From NCBI RefSeq assembly GCF_019139815.1, contig NZ_CP077079.1:5215001-5279000 (forward strand): DNA of 64,000 bases, read 5' to 3'. The notes below the pieces were generated by a model. That model worked only from the letters and a program-made list of their open reading frames with translations, did no database searches and was not told the DNA's origin. Position numbers and translations under genes: made by a program. Source of the stretch: Pseudomonas asgharzadehiana. Lineage in GTDB: Bacteria; Pseudomonadota; Gammaproteobacteria; Pseudomonadales; Pseudomonadaceae. Position 1 is the stretch's first letter; every line of letters starts with the position of its first letter. This document shows, piece by piece, positions 9,841 to 17,712 of the stretch.

Positions 9841-10557
9841 ATGTCCGATTCTTACACCGAACACACCGCCGAAGAATCCGTAGTCGCCTTGCACGCCAAA
9901 GCTGAATACGAAAATGCCATCAATCTTTCACAGCATGTACCCGCCGCCAAGATCATCAGCGAGATGGTGCTGGACGCGTTCCATACCTCCAAGGAAAGCG
10001 ATCAGATCCGCGAACTGCGCATCGCCATCCGCCAGGCGCACGATGCCTTCGACGACGACAAAGCCTACGAACTGATGGGCCAGCTCAAGCAGTTGAAAGA
10101 CGCCGAAGCCGCCGACAACATCGCACTGGAAGACCTGAGCAGCAAATTCTCGATCAGCCGCATCCTGTCCAGCTTCAAGGACGACCCCGAGTTCCAGGAG
10201 TTGGTCTACGGCCTGGCCCTCAAAGTGCTGAACCAGTCTCACCAGGCCATCAGCAACCCAAGCACCGGCAAGGGCAAGGCCGCACGCGCCAAGAAAGAAG
10301 CCGAAGTGTTTGTGATCAGCAAAGATGGCGTCAGCGTCACGCTGCCCCTGCGCACGCCGCGCTCCAAGTTGAATGTCGACCGTGAAGCCTTCGAGTTCCT
10401 GGGTTTGCGCTTTGTAGGCGAAGGCGATGAAGCGGAGTTGGAAGTGGACAGCTTTGTGGATAACGCCGGCATTGAACAGCCGCTGAGCCGCAAGAGCGTG
10501 ATCACCGCCCTGCAGCAACAGAGCGCGTTCGAAGGCTACAGCATCGCGCAGCAATAA
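9841..10557 (+). CDS. Hypothetical protein, helical then beta-rich
   Basis: A 238-residue acidic protein I do not recognise. Residues about 15-145 are strongly helical and charged, with probable coiled-coil character; about 146-160 is a basic Gly/Lys/Ala linker; about 163-230 looks like a small beta domain (VFVISKDGVSVTLPLRTP). There is no signal peptide or membrane segment. The reading frame has normal Pseudomonas GC bias, so it is very likely a real gene. A REP palindrome follows it and separates it from the convergent aminotransferase gene. Confidence 0.7.
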   Translation: MSDSYTEHTAEESVVALHAKAEYENAINLSQHVPAAKIISEMVLDAFHTSKESDQIRELRIAIRQAHDAFDDDKAYELMGQLKQLKDAEAADNIALEDLSSKFSISRILSSFKDDPEFQELVYGLALKVLNQSHQAISNPSTGKGKAARAKKEAEVFVISKDGVSVTLPLRTPRSKLNVDREAFEFLGLRFVGEGDEAELEVDSFVDNAGIEQPLSRKSVITALQQQSAFEGYSIAQQ

Positions 10558-10585
10558 CCCCTCCAGGCAACACCGCACAACTGAA

Positions 10586-10613
10586 CGTGTGGGAGCAAAC
10601 CCGCTCCCACACG
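10586..10613. repeat. REP palindrome between convergent genes
   Basis: An 11-base perfect inverted repeat, CGTGTGGGAGC with its complement, around a six-base loop. It is one of a family of GTGGGAG-type palindromes in this window and sits exactly between two convergent stop codons, where it could also act as a bidirectional terminator. Confidence 0.85.
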
Positions 10614-10618
10614 TGGTA

Positions 10619-11713
10619 TCAACCGACGCGCTCAACCTGCGCCGCGAACACCTCGCGAAAGCGCGCCATCTGCTGCTTGCTCCCCACCGTCACCCGCACC
10701 CACTGCGGCCAGTTTTCCCACACCCGTCCGATGAGTACGCCGTGTGCAGCGAGTGTCTCGATGACCTGCTCCGCCGGCCGCTTGACGTCGATCATGAAAC
10801 AGTTGGCCTGGGAGGCCGTGCAGGCGAAACCGCGACCCTTGAGCCACGTGATGGTCTCATCGCGCAGTTGGGCATTGAGCGCCTTGCGTTGCGGCAATAA
10901 TTTCACGTCTTCCAGGCTGGCAAGGCCTCCGAGCAAAGAAGCGCCCGCCGGAACGTTGTCGCCGCCAAACACTGCCAAGCGTTCCAGCAGCGCCGGGTGG
11001 CCGATCGCCAAGCCCAGGCGCGCACCGGCCATGCCATAGATTTTCGAAAAGGTGCGCAGCACCAGCAGATCGTCGTGGTCCTTGACCCAATTGACCACGC
11101 TCGGCGTGTCGGCAAAGTCGATGTAAGCCTCGTCCACCACCAGCACGCTGCCCTTGGGTTTGTTGGTCAGCGCCTGGCGGATGGCTTCGAACGGGGTCAG
11201 GGTGCCGGTGGGGTTGTTAGGGTTGCACAGGTACAGCATGCCGGCCTGCGTGTCGGCCGCCAGCATGGCCGACACGTCGTGGGCATGCTCGGCGTTGAGG
11301 CTCACTTCCTTGACGGGCGCCTTGTGTGACTCGGCTGCCTGCCGTGGCACTTCGTACGACGGCGTGGCCATTACCAGGCCACGGGTTTGGCTGGTGAATG
11401 CCAGCACAGCGTAACGCAATGCGGCCATGGAACCGGAAAATACCGCCACCTGCGTTTCGGCAAGCCCGTGTTGCTGGGCAAACAAACCGGCCAGCGCATA
11501 CATATGCGTGTAGGGATATCGCCCGGCCGTCGTGATCCCGCGCTGCATCGCCGCGCGGGCCGCCGGCGATGGTCCGTAGGGGCTTTCGTTATAGTTGAGC
11601 AGCACCTCGTCAGTCTCCGCCGCCGGCGGCGCGGCGACCGCCCAATTCAGGTGGCCCAGCACCGGCAGGGCGGCCCCCAGGGCCAGAAGGGATCGACGGC
11701 TGACGCTGACCAT
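10619..11713 (-). CDS. Tat-exported PLP aminotransferase, HisC fold (PtaA-like)
   Basis: A 364-residue class I/II aminotransferase of the histidinol-phosphate type with the PLP lysine at Lys224 (FSKIYGMAG) and the CNPNNPTG motif. Unusually, it begins with a twin-arginine signal, SRRSLLALG, followed by a hydrophobic stretch and an Ala-rich cleavage zone, so a folded PLP enzyme is predicted to be exported to the periplasm. P. fluorescens has a known Tat-exported transaminase, PtaA, that modifies the pyoverdine side-chain glutamate; the signal and fold fit that role, but no pyoverdine genes are in view. The start at 11713 has GGAG eight bases upstream. Confidence 0.82.
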   Translation of the reverse strand: MVSVSRRSLLALGAALPVLGHLNWAVAAPPAAETDEVLLNYNESPYGPSPAARAAMQRGITTAGRYPYTHMYALAGLFAQQHGLAETQVAVFSGSMAALRYAVLAFTSQTRGLVMATPSYEVPRQAAESHKAPVKEVSLNAEHAHDVSAMLAADTQAGMLYLCNPNNPTGTLTPFEAIRQALTNKPKGSVLVVDEAYIDFADTPSVVNWVKDHDDLLVLRTFSKIYGMAGARLGLAIGHPALLERLAVFGGDNVPAGASLLGGLASLEDVKLLPQRKALNAQLRDETITWLKGRGFACTASQANCFMIDVKRPAEQVIETLAAHGVLIGRVWENWPQWVRVTVGSKQQMARFREVFAAQVERVG

Positions 11714-11796
11714 GGTGACTACTCCGTGTAGAGGGAATGGATGGGCACTGCTCCTATTGAAAGGTATGACGAGACAAGCGTCGGATGATTTAACCG

Positions 11797-11844
11797 AGCC
11801 CCGATAAACGAGCCGCGCGCGACCACTCAAGGCGGGGCTTTTTT
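11797..11844 (+). terminator. Possible plus-strand terminator-like hairpin
   Basis: AGCCCCG at 11797-11803 pairs with CGGGGCT at 11833-11839, and six T follow on the plus strand. The loop is long (29 bases, itself GC-rich). No plus-strand gene ends here, since both neighbours read minus. It may be chance or the end of an antisense/small transcript. Confidence 0.35.
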
Positions 11845-11856
11845 CCAGCCACGGCC

Positions 11857-13212
11857 TCAGCTTTCCCAGTAGTCGGCGATGGGATATTTCGCGCACAGGT
11901 GCTCGAGTTCCGCACGCAATTGCGCCTGCATTGCCGGTTCCAACCGGTACTCGTGTTCGCCGAGCGGCGTCACCTGCTGCAGTATTCGGCACACCAGATC
12001 GACGACCTGTCGGCAGCCATCGGTGTCGATGTTACGTTGCGCCATGGATCCGGTGCCGATGCACAACCCATTGTCGACAGCGCACGCGCGGGCCTGGCCC
12101 GGCACGCGATGCGTGTTCACCACGATGCCGCAGCTTTCCAATGCCACTTCGGCGATGGAACCGCTAATACCGTCGCGCAAGCGGATCTGCACGGTATGGT
12201 TTTCACTGCGCCCGCCCACCACTTCATAGCCGCGGGCCAGGAATGCACCGGCCAGCTCATCGGCCAGGCTGCGAACCCGGCCCATGCAGGCGTCAAACTC
12301 CGCGGTCATCGCGTAGCCCAGCGCGGCCGCTTTGGCGGCGATCATATTGACCGCCGGCGCGCCCTGCATGCGCGGAAATACAGCCTGGTCGAGCACACGG
12401 CTGAACGTCGCCCGCAAGCCGGGCACCTTGGTATGTGCATCGCGACCGCAAAGGATCAGCCCGCCACGTGGGCCGCCCAGTTGTTTGTGAGTACAGGTGG
12501 TGGTGACGTGTGCCGCATTGATCGGGCTTGGGTGCCGACCTGTCGCCACCAGCCCGGCGATATGGGAGATGTCCGCCAGCAGGATCGCGCCCGCCTCATC
12601 GGCAATTGCACGGAACCGCTCGAAATCCACCACTCGCGAATAGGCCGAAGCACCGCAGAGGATAACGCGTGGCCGATGGGCCAGTGCCAGGCTGCGCACC
12701 TGCGCGTAATCAATCAGCCCCTCGGCGGTGGTGCCGTAGCGGATAGCCTTGTAATAGGCGCCGGTAAATATCGACGGGCTGCCGTAGGTAAGGTGCCCAC
12801 CATGATCAGGGGCCATGCCCAGCAGAGTATCGCCAGGTTCAAGCAGTGCGGACAGCACTTGGGCGTTGGCATGGGAGCCGGAGTGCGACTGAACATGGGC
12901 GTAGTGGGCATCAAACAGTTCACGGGCGCGGCCAATCGCCAGGGATTCGACCCGGTCGACATTCTCGCAACCGGCGCGATGGCGACTGCCCCGCGTGCCC
13001 TCGGCGGTGACGTTGACCAGTGCAGAAGCAGACGCCGCCAGAGTGCGGGGTTTTACAGCGCAGGAGGAAGGCACCAGCGACAGGGTTCGGTGTTGACGCT
13101 CGACTTCGGCGTCGAGGAGCATCGCCAGCTCCAAGTCCTCGGCGCGCAGATCTGCCATGCCTCGGCGCAGCAAGTCAGCCTGATCCTGCAGTTGTACGGT
13201 GTTGACTGCCAT
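11857..13212 (-). CDS. SHMT-like PLP enzyme with altered active site
   Basis: A 451-residue fold type I PLP protein that aligns by eye with serine hydroxymethyltransferase along its full length. Fold and cofactor residues remain: PLP lysine Lys243 (TTCTHKQLGGPRGG), ADISHIAGL, and the HSGS loop. Three residues that define SHMT chemistry are changed relative to E. coli GlyA: catalytic Glu57 is Ser50, Tyr65 is Arg79 (Tyr64-Tyr65 read His78-Arg79), and substrate-carboxylate Arg363 is Cys384. It is therefore unlikely to interconvert serine and glycine. The start has AAAAGGA upstream. It is divergent from the XRE-VUT pair. The substrate is unknown. Confidence 0.8.
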   Translation of the reverse strand: MAVNTVQLQDQADLLRRGMADLRAEDLELAMLLDAEVERQHRTLSLVPSSCAVKPRTLAASASALVNVTAEGTRGSRHRAGCENVDRVESLAIGRARELFDAHYAHVQSHSGSHANAQVLSALLEPGDTLLGMAPDHGGHLTYGSPSIFTGAYYKAIRYGTTAEGLIDYAQVRSLALAHRPRVILCGASAYSRVVDFERFRAIADEAGAILLADISHIAGLVATGRHPSPINAAHVTTTCTHKQLGGPRGGLILCGRDAHTKVPGLRATFSRVLDQAVFPRMQGAPAVNMIAAKAAALGYAMTAEFDACMGRVRSLADELAGAFLARGYEVVGGRSENHTVQIRLRDGISGSIAEVALESCGIVVNTHRVPGQARACAVDNGLCIGTGSMAQRNIDTDGCRQVVDLVCRILQQVTPLGEHEYRLEPAMQAQLRAELEHLCAKYPIADYWES

Positions 13213-13517
13213 GGGCGATGTCCTTTTCTGGGTTGCTGCTCGTCAGTTCGTCCTGAACCGTGGCGACCAATTAAACAGGAAATTAAACATTTTCCAAATT
13301 ATATGTTCTCTTTCGTCCGCTCCAACCGAGTTAATGGCCATCTGCCTTGCCTGCTGCCAGCGCCGAGCATCTTGGACTTTATTGTTGAACCGCACGCGTG
13401 CAACACTTGCGCCCGCCACGCAGCCATAAACGCCCCGGATGGGCGCTCAATCGCTGGAAAACATCCCATGGCAGCGGCAAGGTCCAAAGGTTCTGACTAA
13501 AAGGAAGTGGTGAGCAC
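13213..13517. promoter_or_regulatory. Divergent intergenic region with direct repeats
   Basis: A 305-base gap between the SHMT-like gene (minus) and the XRE gene (plus), with no convincing gene. Its left half is AT-rich for this genome. AATTAAACA occurs at 13269-13277 and again at 13281-13289, one 12-base step apart and about 60 bases from the SHMT-like start. This is a candidate operator for the adjacent regulator; no footprint evidence exists. Confidence 0.45.
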
Positions 13518-14123
13518 GTGATGCACAGACGCGAAAAAACCGAGCATTTGAAGAGCAACATCAAGTATCTGATCAAAAGCCGCGGCGAGACCCAGTTGTC
13601 GTTGTGCAACGCCGCCGGGCTCACCCGCACCACGATCTACAACATCCTCGAAGGCAAGGTCGTCAACGTACAGCAGTCGACCCTGCGCAAGATTTCAGAT
13701 TTTTTCGGTGTGTCTTACAAAGAAATCGAGACCATCGATTTTGAAGCCAAAGAGCTTATCGAGAGCAGCGTTTCGCCCCAAGGCAACATGAACCCGGCGG
13801 CCGTGCCGGTGCTCAAGCAAAGCCAGGTCATGCAGCACCTGGACAAGCGCATTGGCGAACTGGCCACACTCTTCCCCCTTACGTACTACTTCGGCACGTC
13901 CCACAACCTGATCGGCGTGCGGCTGGAGCAGGCCATACCGGGGGTGAACGAGCCGGGCGATCTGTTGATCATCCAAAAGGGCATGTCGAGCGACGATAAG
14001 GAAAAGTTGGTGTTCGACAGGGCCACCCAGACGCTGTCTATCCGCCGTGAACCCTGCGCCAGCTCAGAACGCCTGTGTGTACTGGGCGATATCATTGAGG
14101 AGCGCTTCAATGACGGCGTATGA
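13518..14123 (+). CDS. XRE-family regulator with LexA/CI-like C-terminal domain
   Basis: A protein of about 200 residues with an N-terminal helix-turn-helix (about 10-68, with LTRTTIYNILEGK as recognition region) and a C-terminal beta-rich domain resembling the S24/LexA peptidase fold (about 115-195). The position normally holding the Ser-Met catalytic pair reads Glu-Gln before AIPGVNEPGD, so autocleavage is unlikely. Starts are GTG 13518 or ATG 13521, preceded by AAAAGGAAG. The last 14 bases overlap the next gene, so the regulator and transporter are co-translated. It probably controls its own operon and perhaps the divergent SHMT-like gene. Confidence 0.8.
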   Translation: MMHRREKTEHLKSNIKYLIKSRGETQLSLCNAAGLTRTTIYNILEGKVVNVQQSTLRKISDFFGVSYKEIETIDFEAKELIESSVSPQGNMNPAAVPVLKQSQVMQHLDKRIGELATLFPLTYYFGTSHNLIGVRLEQAIPGVNEPGDLLIIQKGMSSDDKEKLVFDRATQTLSIRREPCASSERLCVLGDIIEERFNDGV

Positions 14124-14988
14124 AGGCGAGATCGAAAACAGCAAATACAAACTGCTTGGCTTTGAAAATGACAAGTGCCTGGCGGTGATCATGATCATCG
14201 CCACGGGCAAGATCATTCGGGTCAAGTTGAGCGAAGTCTTAAACAGCGAAATCATGGACAATCTGAACAAAATGGAAATTAAAAACCTGTACAAGAAGTT
14301 TTATTCCCAGGGCGGCGCGGTCACCGCGTACGACCTCAATGATCGCAATGAAAACTCCTGGATGATCTACATCATCCTGAACCTGCTGCTCTTCACGTTT
14401 TATATTTTTACCAGCATCGCCGCGACCAAACCGATCTACATCGAATCCCTCGACATCATCGTCACACCGGGCACTTTCCTGTATCCGCTGACCTTCCTGA
14501 TCGTGGATCTGCTCAACGAGAACTTCGGCCTAAGGCTTGCCAGAAAGGCCATCCTGTTTGCCTTCGCCAGCAACGCGATGATTATTATCCTGCTCTACGG
14601 CTCGACCTTTCTGCCCGGCCTGCCAGGCTGGAAGCTCGATGGGCCTTACAACGCAGTGATCGTGCAGGTGTCATCGGTATTGATCGCGTCGTCGGTGTCG
14701 TTCCTGGTGTCGGAGAACATCAACTCGTATTTGCTGTGCAAGATCAAAGAGCTGACCAACTCCAGGTACTTGTACTTGCGCATCTTCCTCAGCACGTTCT
14801 TTGCGGTGATTATCGACAGCTTCCTGTTCTGTTTTATCGCGTTTTATGGCGCCATGCAGACCAGCGACATTGTGAGCATGATCTACGTGCAGATCGCGAT
14901 CAAAGTCGGTTTTGCGTTCTTCAACATCTTGCCGGCCTATGGCGCACGTTCATTATTCAAACGCTACCTGACCAACGCCACTGCGTGA
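14110..14988 (+). CDS. VUT-family membrane transporter with extra N-terminal domain
   Basis: A 292-residue protein. Residues about 84-285 form six or so membrane helices of the VUT/YhhQ (DUF165) family, whose characterised members import queuosine precursors; the signature YPLTFLIVDLLNENFG is at about 125-140. Residues 1-83 are a charged, soluble domain that standard YhhQ proteins (about 220 residues) lack, and its DNA is more AT-rich than its neighbours. The start ATG 14110 overlaps the XRE gene by 14 bases. The neighbouring convergent queC supports a link to 7-deazaguanine metabolism; substrate direction is not known. Confidence 0.8.
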   Translation: MTAYEGEIENSKYKLLGFENDKCLAVIMIIATGKIIRVKLSEVLNSEIMDNLNKMEIKNLYKKFYSQGGAVTAYDLNDRNENSWMIYIILNLLLFTFYIFTSIAATKPIYIESLDIIVTPGTFLYPLTFLIVDLLNENFGLRLARKAILFAFASNAMIIILLYGSTFLPGLPGWKLDGPYNAVIVQVSSVLIASSVSFLVSENINSYLLCKIKELTNSRYLYLRIFLSTFFAVIIDSFLFCFIAFYGAMQTSDIVSMIYVQIAIKVGFAFFNILPAYGARSLFKRYLTNATA

Positions 14989-15010
14989 TCGGCCGTTGCC
15001 TGGCGTCGTT

Positions 15011-15030
15011 GCAGCTGCCGAAGCAGCTGC
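15011..15030. terminator. Hairpin between convergent VUT and queC genes
   Basis: GCAGCTGC, a CGAA loop and GCAGCTGC again form an eight-base stem with a stable tetraloop. There is no T-tract, so it is only a possible terminator for either gene. Confidence 0.4.
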
Positions 15031-15045
15031 CATGACGGTCGGCGG

Positions 15046-15744
15046 TCAGGCCAGTGGCAACTTCTGCTTGAGGCTCTGCATGACCTGCGCTTTGTTCTGC
15101 AGGTAATCATTCAAACCGCGCGCGCGCAGGTTGCACGCGTCGCAGTTGCCGCAGCCGGTGCCGATGATGCCGTTGTAGCAGGTCAGTGTCTGCTCACGGA
15201 CCAAGTCCAGTTGCTGGTAGTAATCAGCCAATGCCCAGGTTTCAGCCTTGTTCAGCCACATCAACGGCGTGTCGAGGCGCACGTCGTATTCCATGCCCAG
15301 CTTGAGCGCCTGGTTCAACGCCTTGACGAACTCGTCGCGGCAGTCGGGGTAGCCCGAGAAGTCGGTTTCGCAGACGCCGGTGATCACCGTCTCAGCCTTG
15401 ACCTGGTATGCGTAAATTGCCGCCAGGGTCAAAAACAGGATATTGCGCCCGGGCACAAAGGTGCTGGGCAGGCTGTCGCCCGAGCTGTTCACGGTGGGTA
15501 CCGGGATGTTGTCACGCGTGAGGCTGCTGATGGCCAACTCGTTGAGCAACGACACATCCATCACTTTATGAACGGTGGCTCCCAACTGTTTGGCCAACTG
15601 TTGGGCGACTTCGACTTCCGCCACATGGCGCTGGCCGTAGTCGAAGGTGATGCAGTGCACTTCGTCATACAGCGCCAGCGCCTGGATCAGACAGGTCGTC
15701 GAATCCTGCCCGCCACTGAACACCATAACGGCTTTTTTACTCAT
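15046..15744 (-). CDS. queC: 7-cyano-7-deazaguanine synthase, enterobacterial type
   Basis: A 232-residue QueC, which makes preQ0 from 7-carboxy-7-deazaguanine using ATP and ammonia. The PP-loop is SGGQDS at 10-15, and four zinc cysteines occur in the C-terminal [19 protein letters not shown] region. The sequence matches the E. coli form ([12 protein letters not shown] start, [16 protein letters not shown]) more than the pseudomonad housekeeping form I recall (LLSGGLDSATV), and queE is absent here. It may therefore be a second, transferred copy. ATG 15744 has AGGAAG upstream. A terminator separates it from the cyo operon. Confidence 0.92.
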   Translation of the reverse strand: MSKKAVMVFSGGQDSTTCLIQALALYDEVHCITFDYGQRHVAEVEVAQQLAKQLGATVHKVMDVSLLNELAISSLTRDNIPVPTVNSSGDSLPSTFVPGRNILFLTLAAIYAYQVKAETVITGVCETDFSGYPDCRDEFVKALNQALKLGMEYDVRLDTPLMWLNKAETWALADYYQQLDLVREQTLTCYNGIIGTGCGNCDACNLRARGLNDYLQNKAQVMQSLKQKLPLA

Positions 15745-15797
15745 TGCTTTGCTTCCTGCACGGATAGGGTTTAGCGCTAGTTTAAGGGTCACTCAAT

Positions 15798-15835
15798 AAA
15801 AAACCCCGCGCTTCTTGCGAAGGCGGGGCTTTTTG
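15798..15835 (-). terminator. Rho-independent terminator of the cyo operon
   Basis: GCCCCGC and GCGGGG arms flank a 13-base loop, with A-tract and T-tract on both sides. On the minus strand the stem is followed by TTTTTTATT just after the cyoE stop. The symmetrical tracts could also stop plus-strand transcripts. Confidence 0.88.
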
Positions 15836-15848
15836 TTGCTCATGCCAC

Positions 15849-16736
15849 TCAGTGTGCGTAAGTCAGCAACAGCTCTTTGGGCACTTGGAAATCCAGGGAC
15901 ATCATCACGCTGAGCGCGGTGATGGTGAAGATCGAGAACACAAACAGCTTGCGCGCCCAGACGGTGTCATCCACCGCCTTGTAGCCGGTCCAGGCCATGT
16001 ACAACCAGTACATGCCCATGGCGGCGGCGACGGCGAGGTAGCTCATGCCGGCGTAGCCACTGAAGGTCAACATCAAGGTCGCCACGAGGAAGGCCAGGAT
16101 GTAGAGCAGGATGTGTTTCTTGGCGACCTGGATACCACGCTTGACCGGCAGGACCGGAATCGACGCAGCCAGGTAGTCGTTGAAACGGAAGATCGCAATG
16201 GCGTAGGAATGCGGCATCTGCCACAGGCTGAACATCACCAGCAGCGTCAGCGCGGCCATGTCGAAGCTATTGGTCACAGCCACATAACCAATCACCGGCG
16301 GCATCGCCCCCGACAGACTGCCCACCAGCGTGCCGTGAACCGACTTGCGCTTGAGGTACAGGCTGTAGAGGCCGACGTAGATGACAAAGCCGATCACGGC
16401 AAACAGCGCCGCCAGCGGGTTGGCCACCTTGTACAACAGCGCCACACCGGCAACACCCAAAACGGTCGCATAGATCAGTGCCAGCTTCAGGGAGATCAGG
16501 CCCTGGACCAGCACGCGATTCTTGGTGCGCTCCATCTTGATGTCGATGTCACGGTCGATGCAGTTGTTGAATACGCAACCGGAAGCCACCACCAGGGACG
16601 TACCGATCATCGCAGCCAGGAAGATGGCCAGATCGACATGTCCCTTGGAGGCCAGGAAGAAACCGCCCGCCACAGAAAGCACGTTACCGAAAATGATCCC
16701 CGGTTTGGTGATTTGGATAAAGTGCTTAAGCGACAT
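15849..16736 (-). CDS. cyoE: Protoheme IX farnesyltransferase
   Basis: A 295-residue integral membrane prenyltransferase of the UbiA superfamily that converts haem B to haem O for cytochrome bo3. The Asp-rich motif [18 protein letters not shown] carries the allylic-diphosphate binding aspartates, and about nine hydrophobic helices are evident. It is the last gene of the cyoABCDE operon, 11 bases after cyoD, and is followed by a strong terminator. Confidence 0.96.
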   Translation of the reverse strand: MSLKHFIQITKPGIIFGNVLSVAGGFFLASKGHVDLAIFLAAMIGTSLVVASGCVFNNCIDRDIDIKMERTKNRVLVQGLISLKLALIYATVLGVAGVALLYKVANPLAALFAVIGFVIYVGLYSLYLKRKSVHGTLVGSLSGAMPPVIGYVAVTNSFDMAALTLLVMFSLWQMPHSYAIAIFRFNDYLAASIPVLPVKRGIQVAKKHILLYILAFLVATLMLTFSGYAGMSYLAVAAAMGMYWLYMAWTGYKAVDDTVWARKLFVFSIFTITALSVMMSLDFQVPKELLLTYAH

Positions 16737-16747
16737 CGGGTCTTACC

Positions 16748-17083
16748 TCACTTCGCCATCATGTAGGTGTGGATGCTGAACATGATCCACAGCGACAGAC
16801 CAACCAGCAGAACGATCACCAGGCCTGCGAACACGAACGCAATCACGTTCTCGCGCTGGGCCTCGGAGCGGTCCAGGTGCAGGAAGTACACCAGGTGAAC
16901 CAGCACCTGGATCACCGCGAACGCCAGGACGATCATCAGGGTGATCGACTTCGGCAAGGTCGGGTACATCACCAGGCCGAACGGGATCAGGGTCAGGATG
17001 ACCGACAGGATGAAGCCGATAGCGTAAGACTTTACGCTGCCGTGGCTTGCATCGTGGCTGTCATGGGAGTGTGCATTAGCCAT
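16748..17083 (-). CDS. cyoD: Cytochrome bo3 ubiquinol oxidase subunit IV
   Basis: A 111-residue protein with a His-rich soluble N-terminus and three membrane helices, typical of CyoD, an assembly/stability subunit of cytochrome bo3. Its ATG shares one base with the cyoC stop (TAATG), so translation is coupled. Confidence 0.95.
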   Translation of the reverse strand: MANAHSHDSHDASHGSVKSYAIGFILSVILTLIPFGLVMYPTLPKSITLMIVLAFAVIQVLVHLVYFLHLDRSEAQRENVIAFVFAGLVIVLLVGLSLWIMFSIHTYMMAK

Positions 17084-17709
17084 TACAGAGTCCCCATCAA
17101 GTAGACGACGGTGAATACGCAGATCCAGACCACGTCCAGGAAGTGCCAGAACAGGCTCAGGCAGCTCAGGCGCGTCTTGTTGGTGTTGGTCAGACCGTGC
17201 TTATTGACCTGATACATCATCACCGCCATCCACAGCAGGCCGGCCGAAACGTGCAGGCCGTGGGTGCCAACCAGCGTGAAGAACGCCGACAGGAAGCCGC
17301 TGCGGTGCGGGCCGTAGCCTTCGGAGATCAGCAGGTGGAACTCGTTGATCTCCATGCCGATGAAGCCCAGGCCGAACAGGAACGTCAGGCCCAGCCAGCT
17401 CAGCACGCCTTTCTTGTTGCCCTTGTAGAAGGCCAACATGGCGAAGCCGTAGGTGATCGAACTGAACAACAGCAAGGCGGTTTCGCCGAGCACGTAAGGC
17501 AGTTCGAAGATGTCGTGGCCCGACGGGCCACCCGCTACGTTGTTTACCAGTACCGCGTACACCGCGAAGATCGACGCAAACAAGATGCAGTCGGTCATCA
17601 GGTAGAGCCAGAAACCGAAGACGGTCATTGGCCCCGAGTCGTGGTGATGGTCATCGTGCCCATGGTCATCGACATGGGCGTGTCCAGCATTGGTCACTAA
17701 GTTCGACAT
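17083..17709 (-). CDS. cyoC: Cytochrome bo3 ubiquinol oxidase subunit III
   Basis: A 208-residue subunit III with five membrane helices. The N-terminus is unusually His/Asp-rich (residues 9-27, [15 protein letters not shown]), which is common in pseudomonad CyoC and may bind metal. The motifs [13 protein letters not shown] and LVGTHGLHV are typical of haem-copper oxidase subunit III. It lies three bases after cyoB in the operon. Confidence 0.95.
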   Translation of the reverse strand: MSNLVTNAGHAHVDDHGHDDHHHDSGPMTVFGFWLYLMTDCILFASIFAVYAVLVNNVAGGPSGHDIFELPYVLGETALLLFSSITYGFAMLAFYKGNKKGVLSWLGLTFLFGLGFIGMEINEFHLLISEGYGPHRSGFLSAFFTLVGTHGLHVSAGLLWMAVMMYQVNKHGLTNTNKTRLSCLSLFWHFLDVVWICVFTVVYLMGTL

Positions 17710-17712
17710 GGT

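Noticed and set aside
11899..13500. 533-codon open frame on the plus strand opposite the SHMT-like gene
   Set aside because: It mirrors the minus-strand gene, has no ribosome site or domain, and its composition is that of a high-GC shadow frame.
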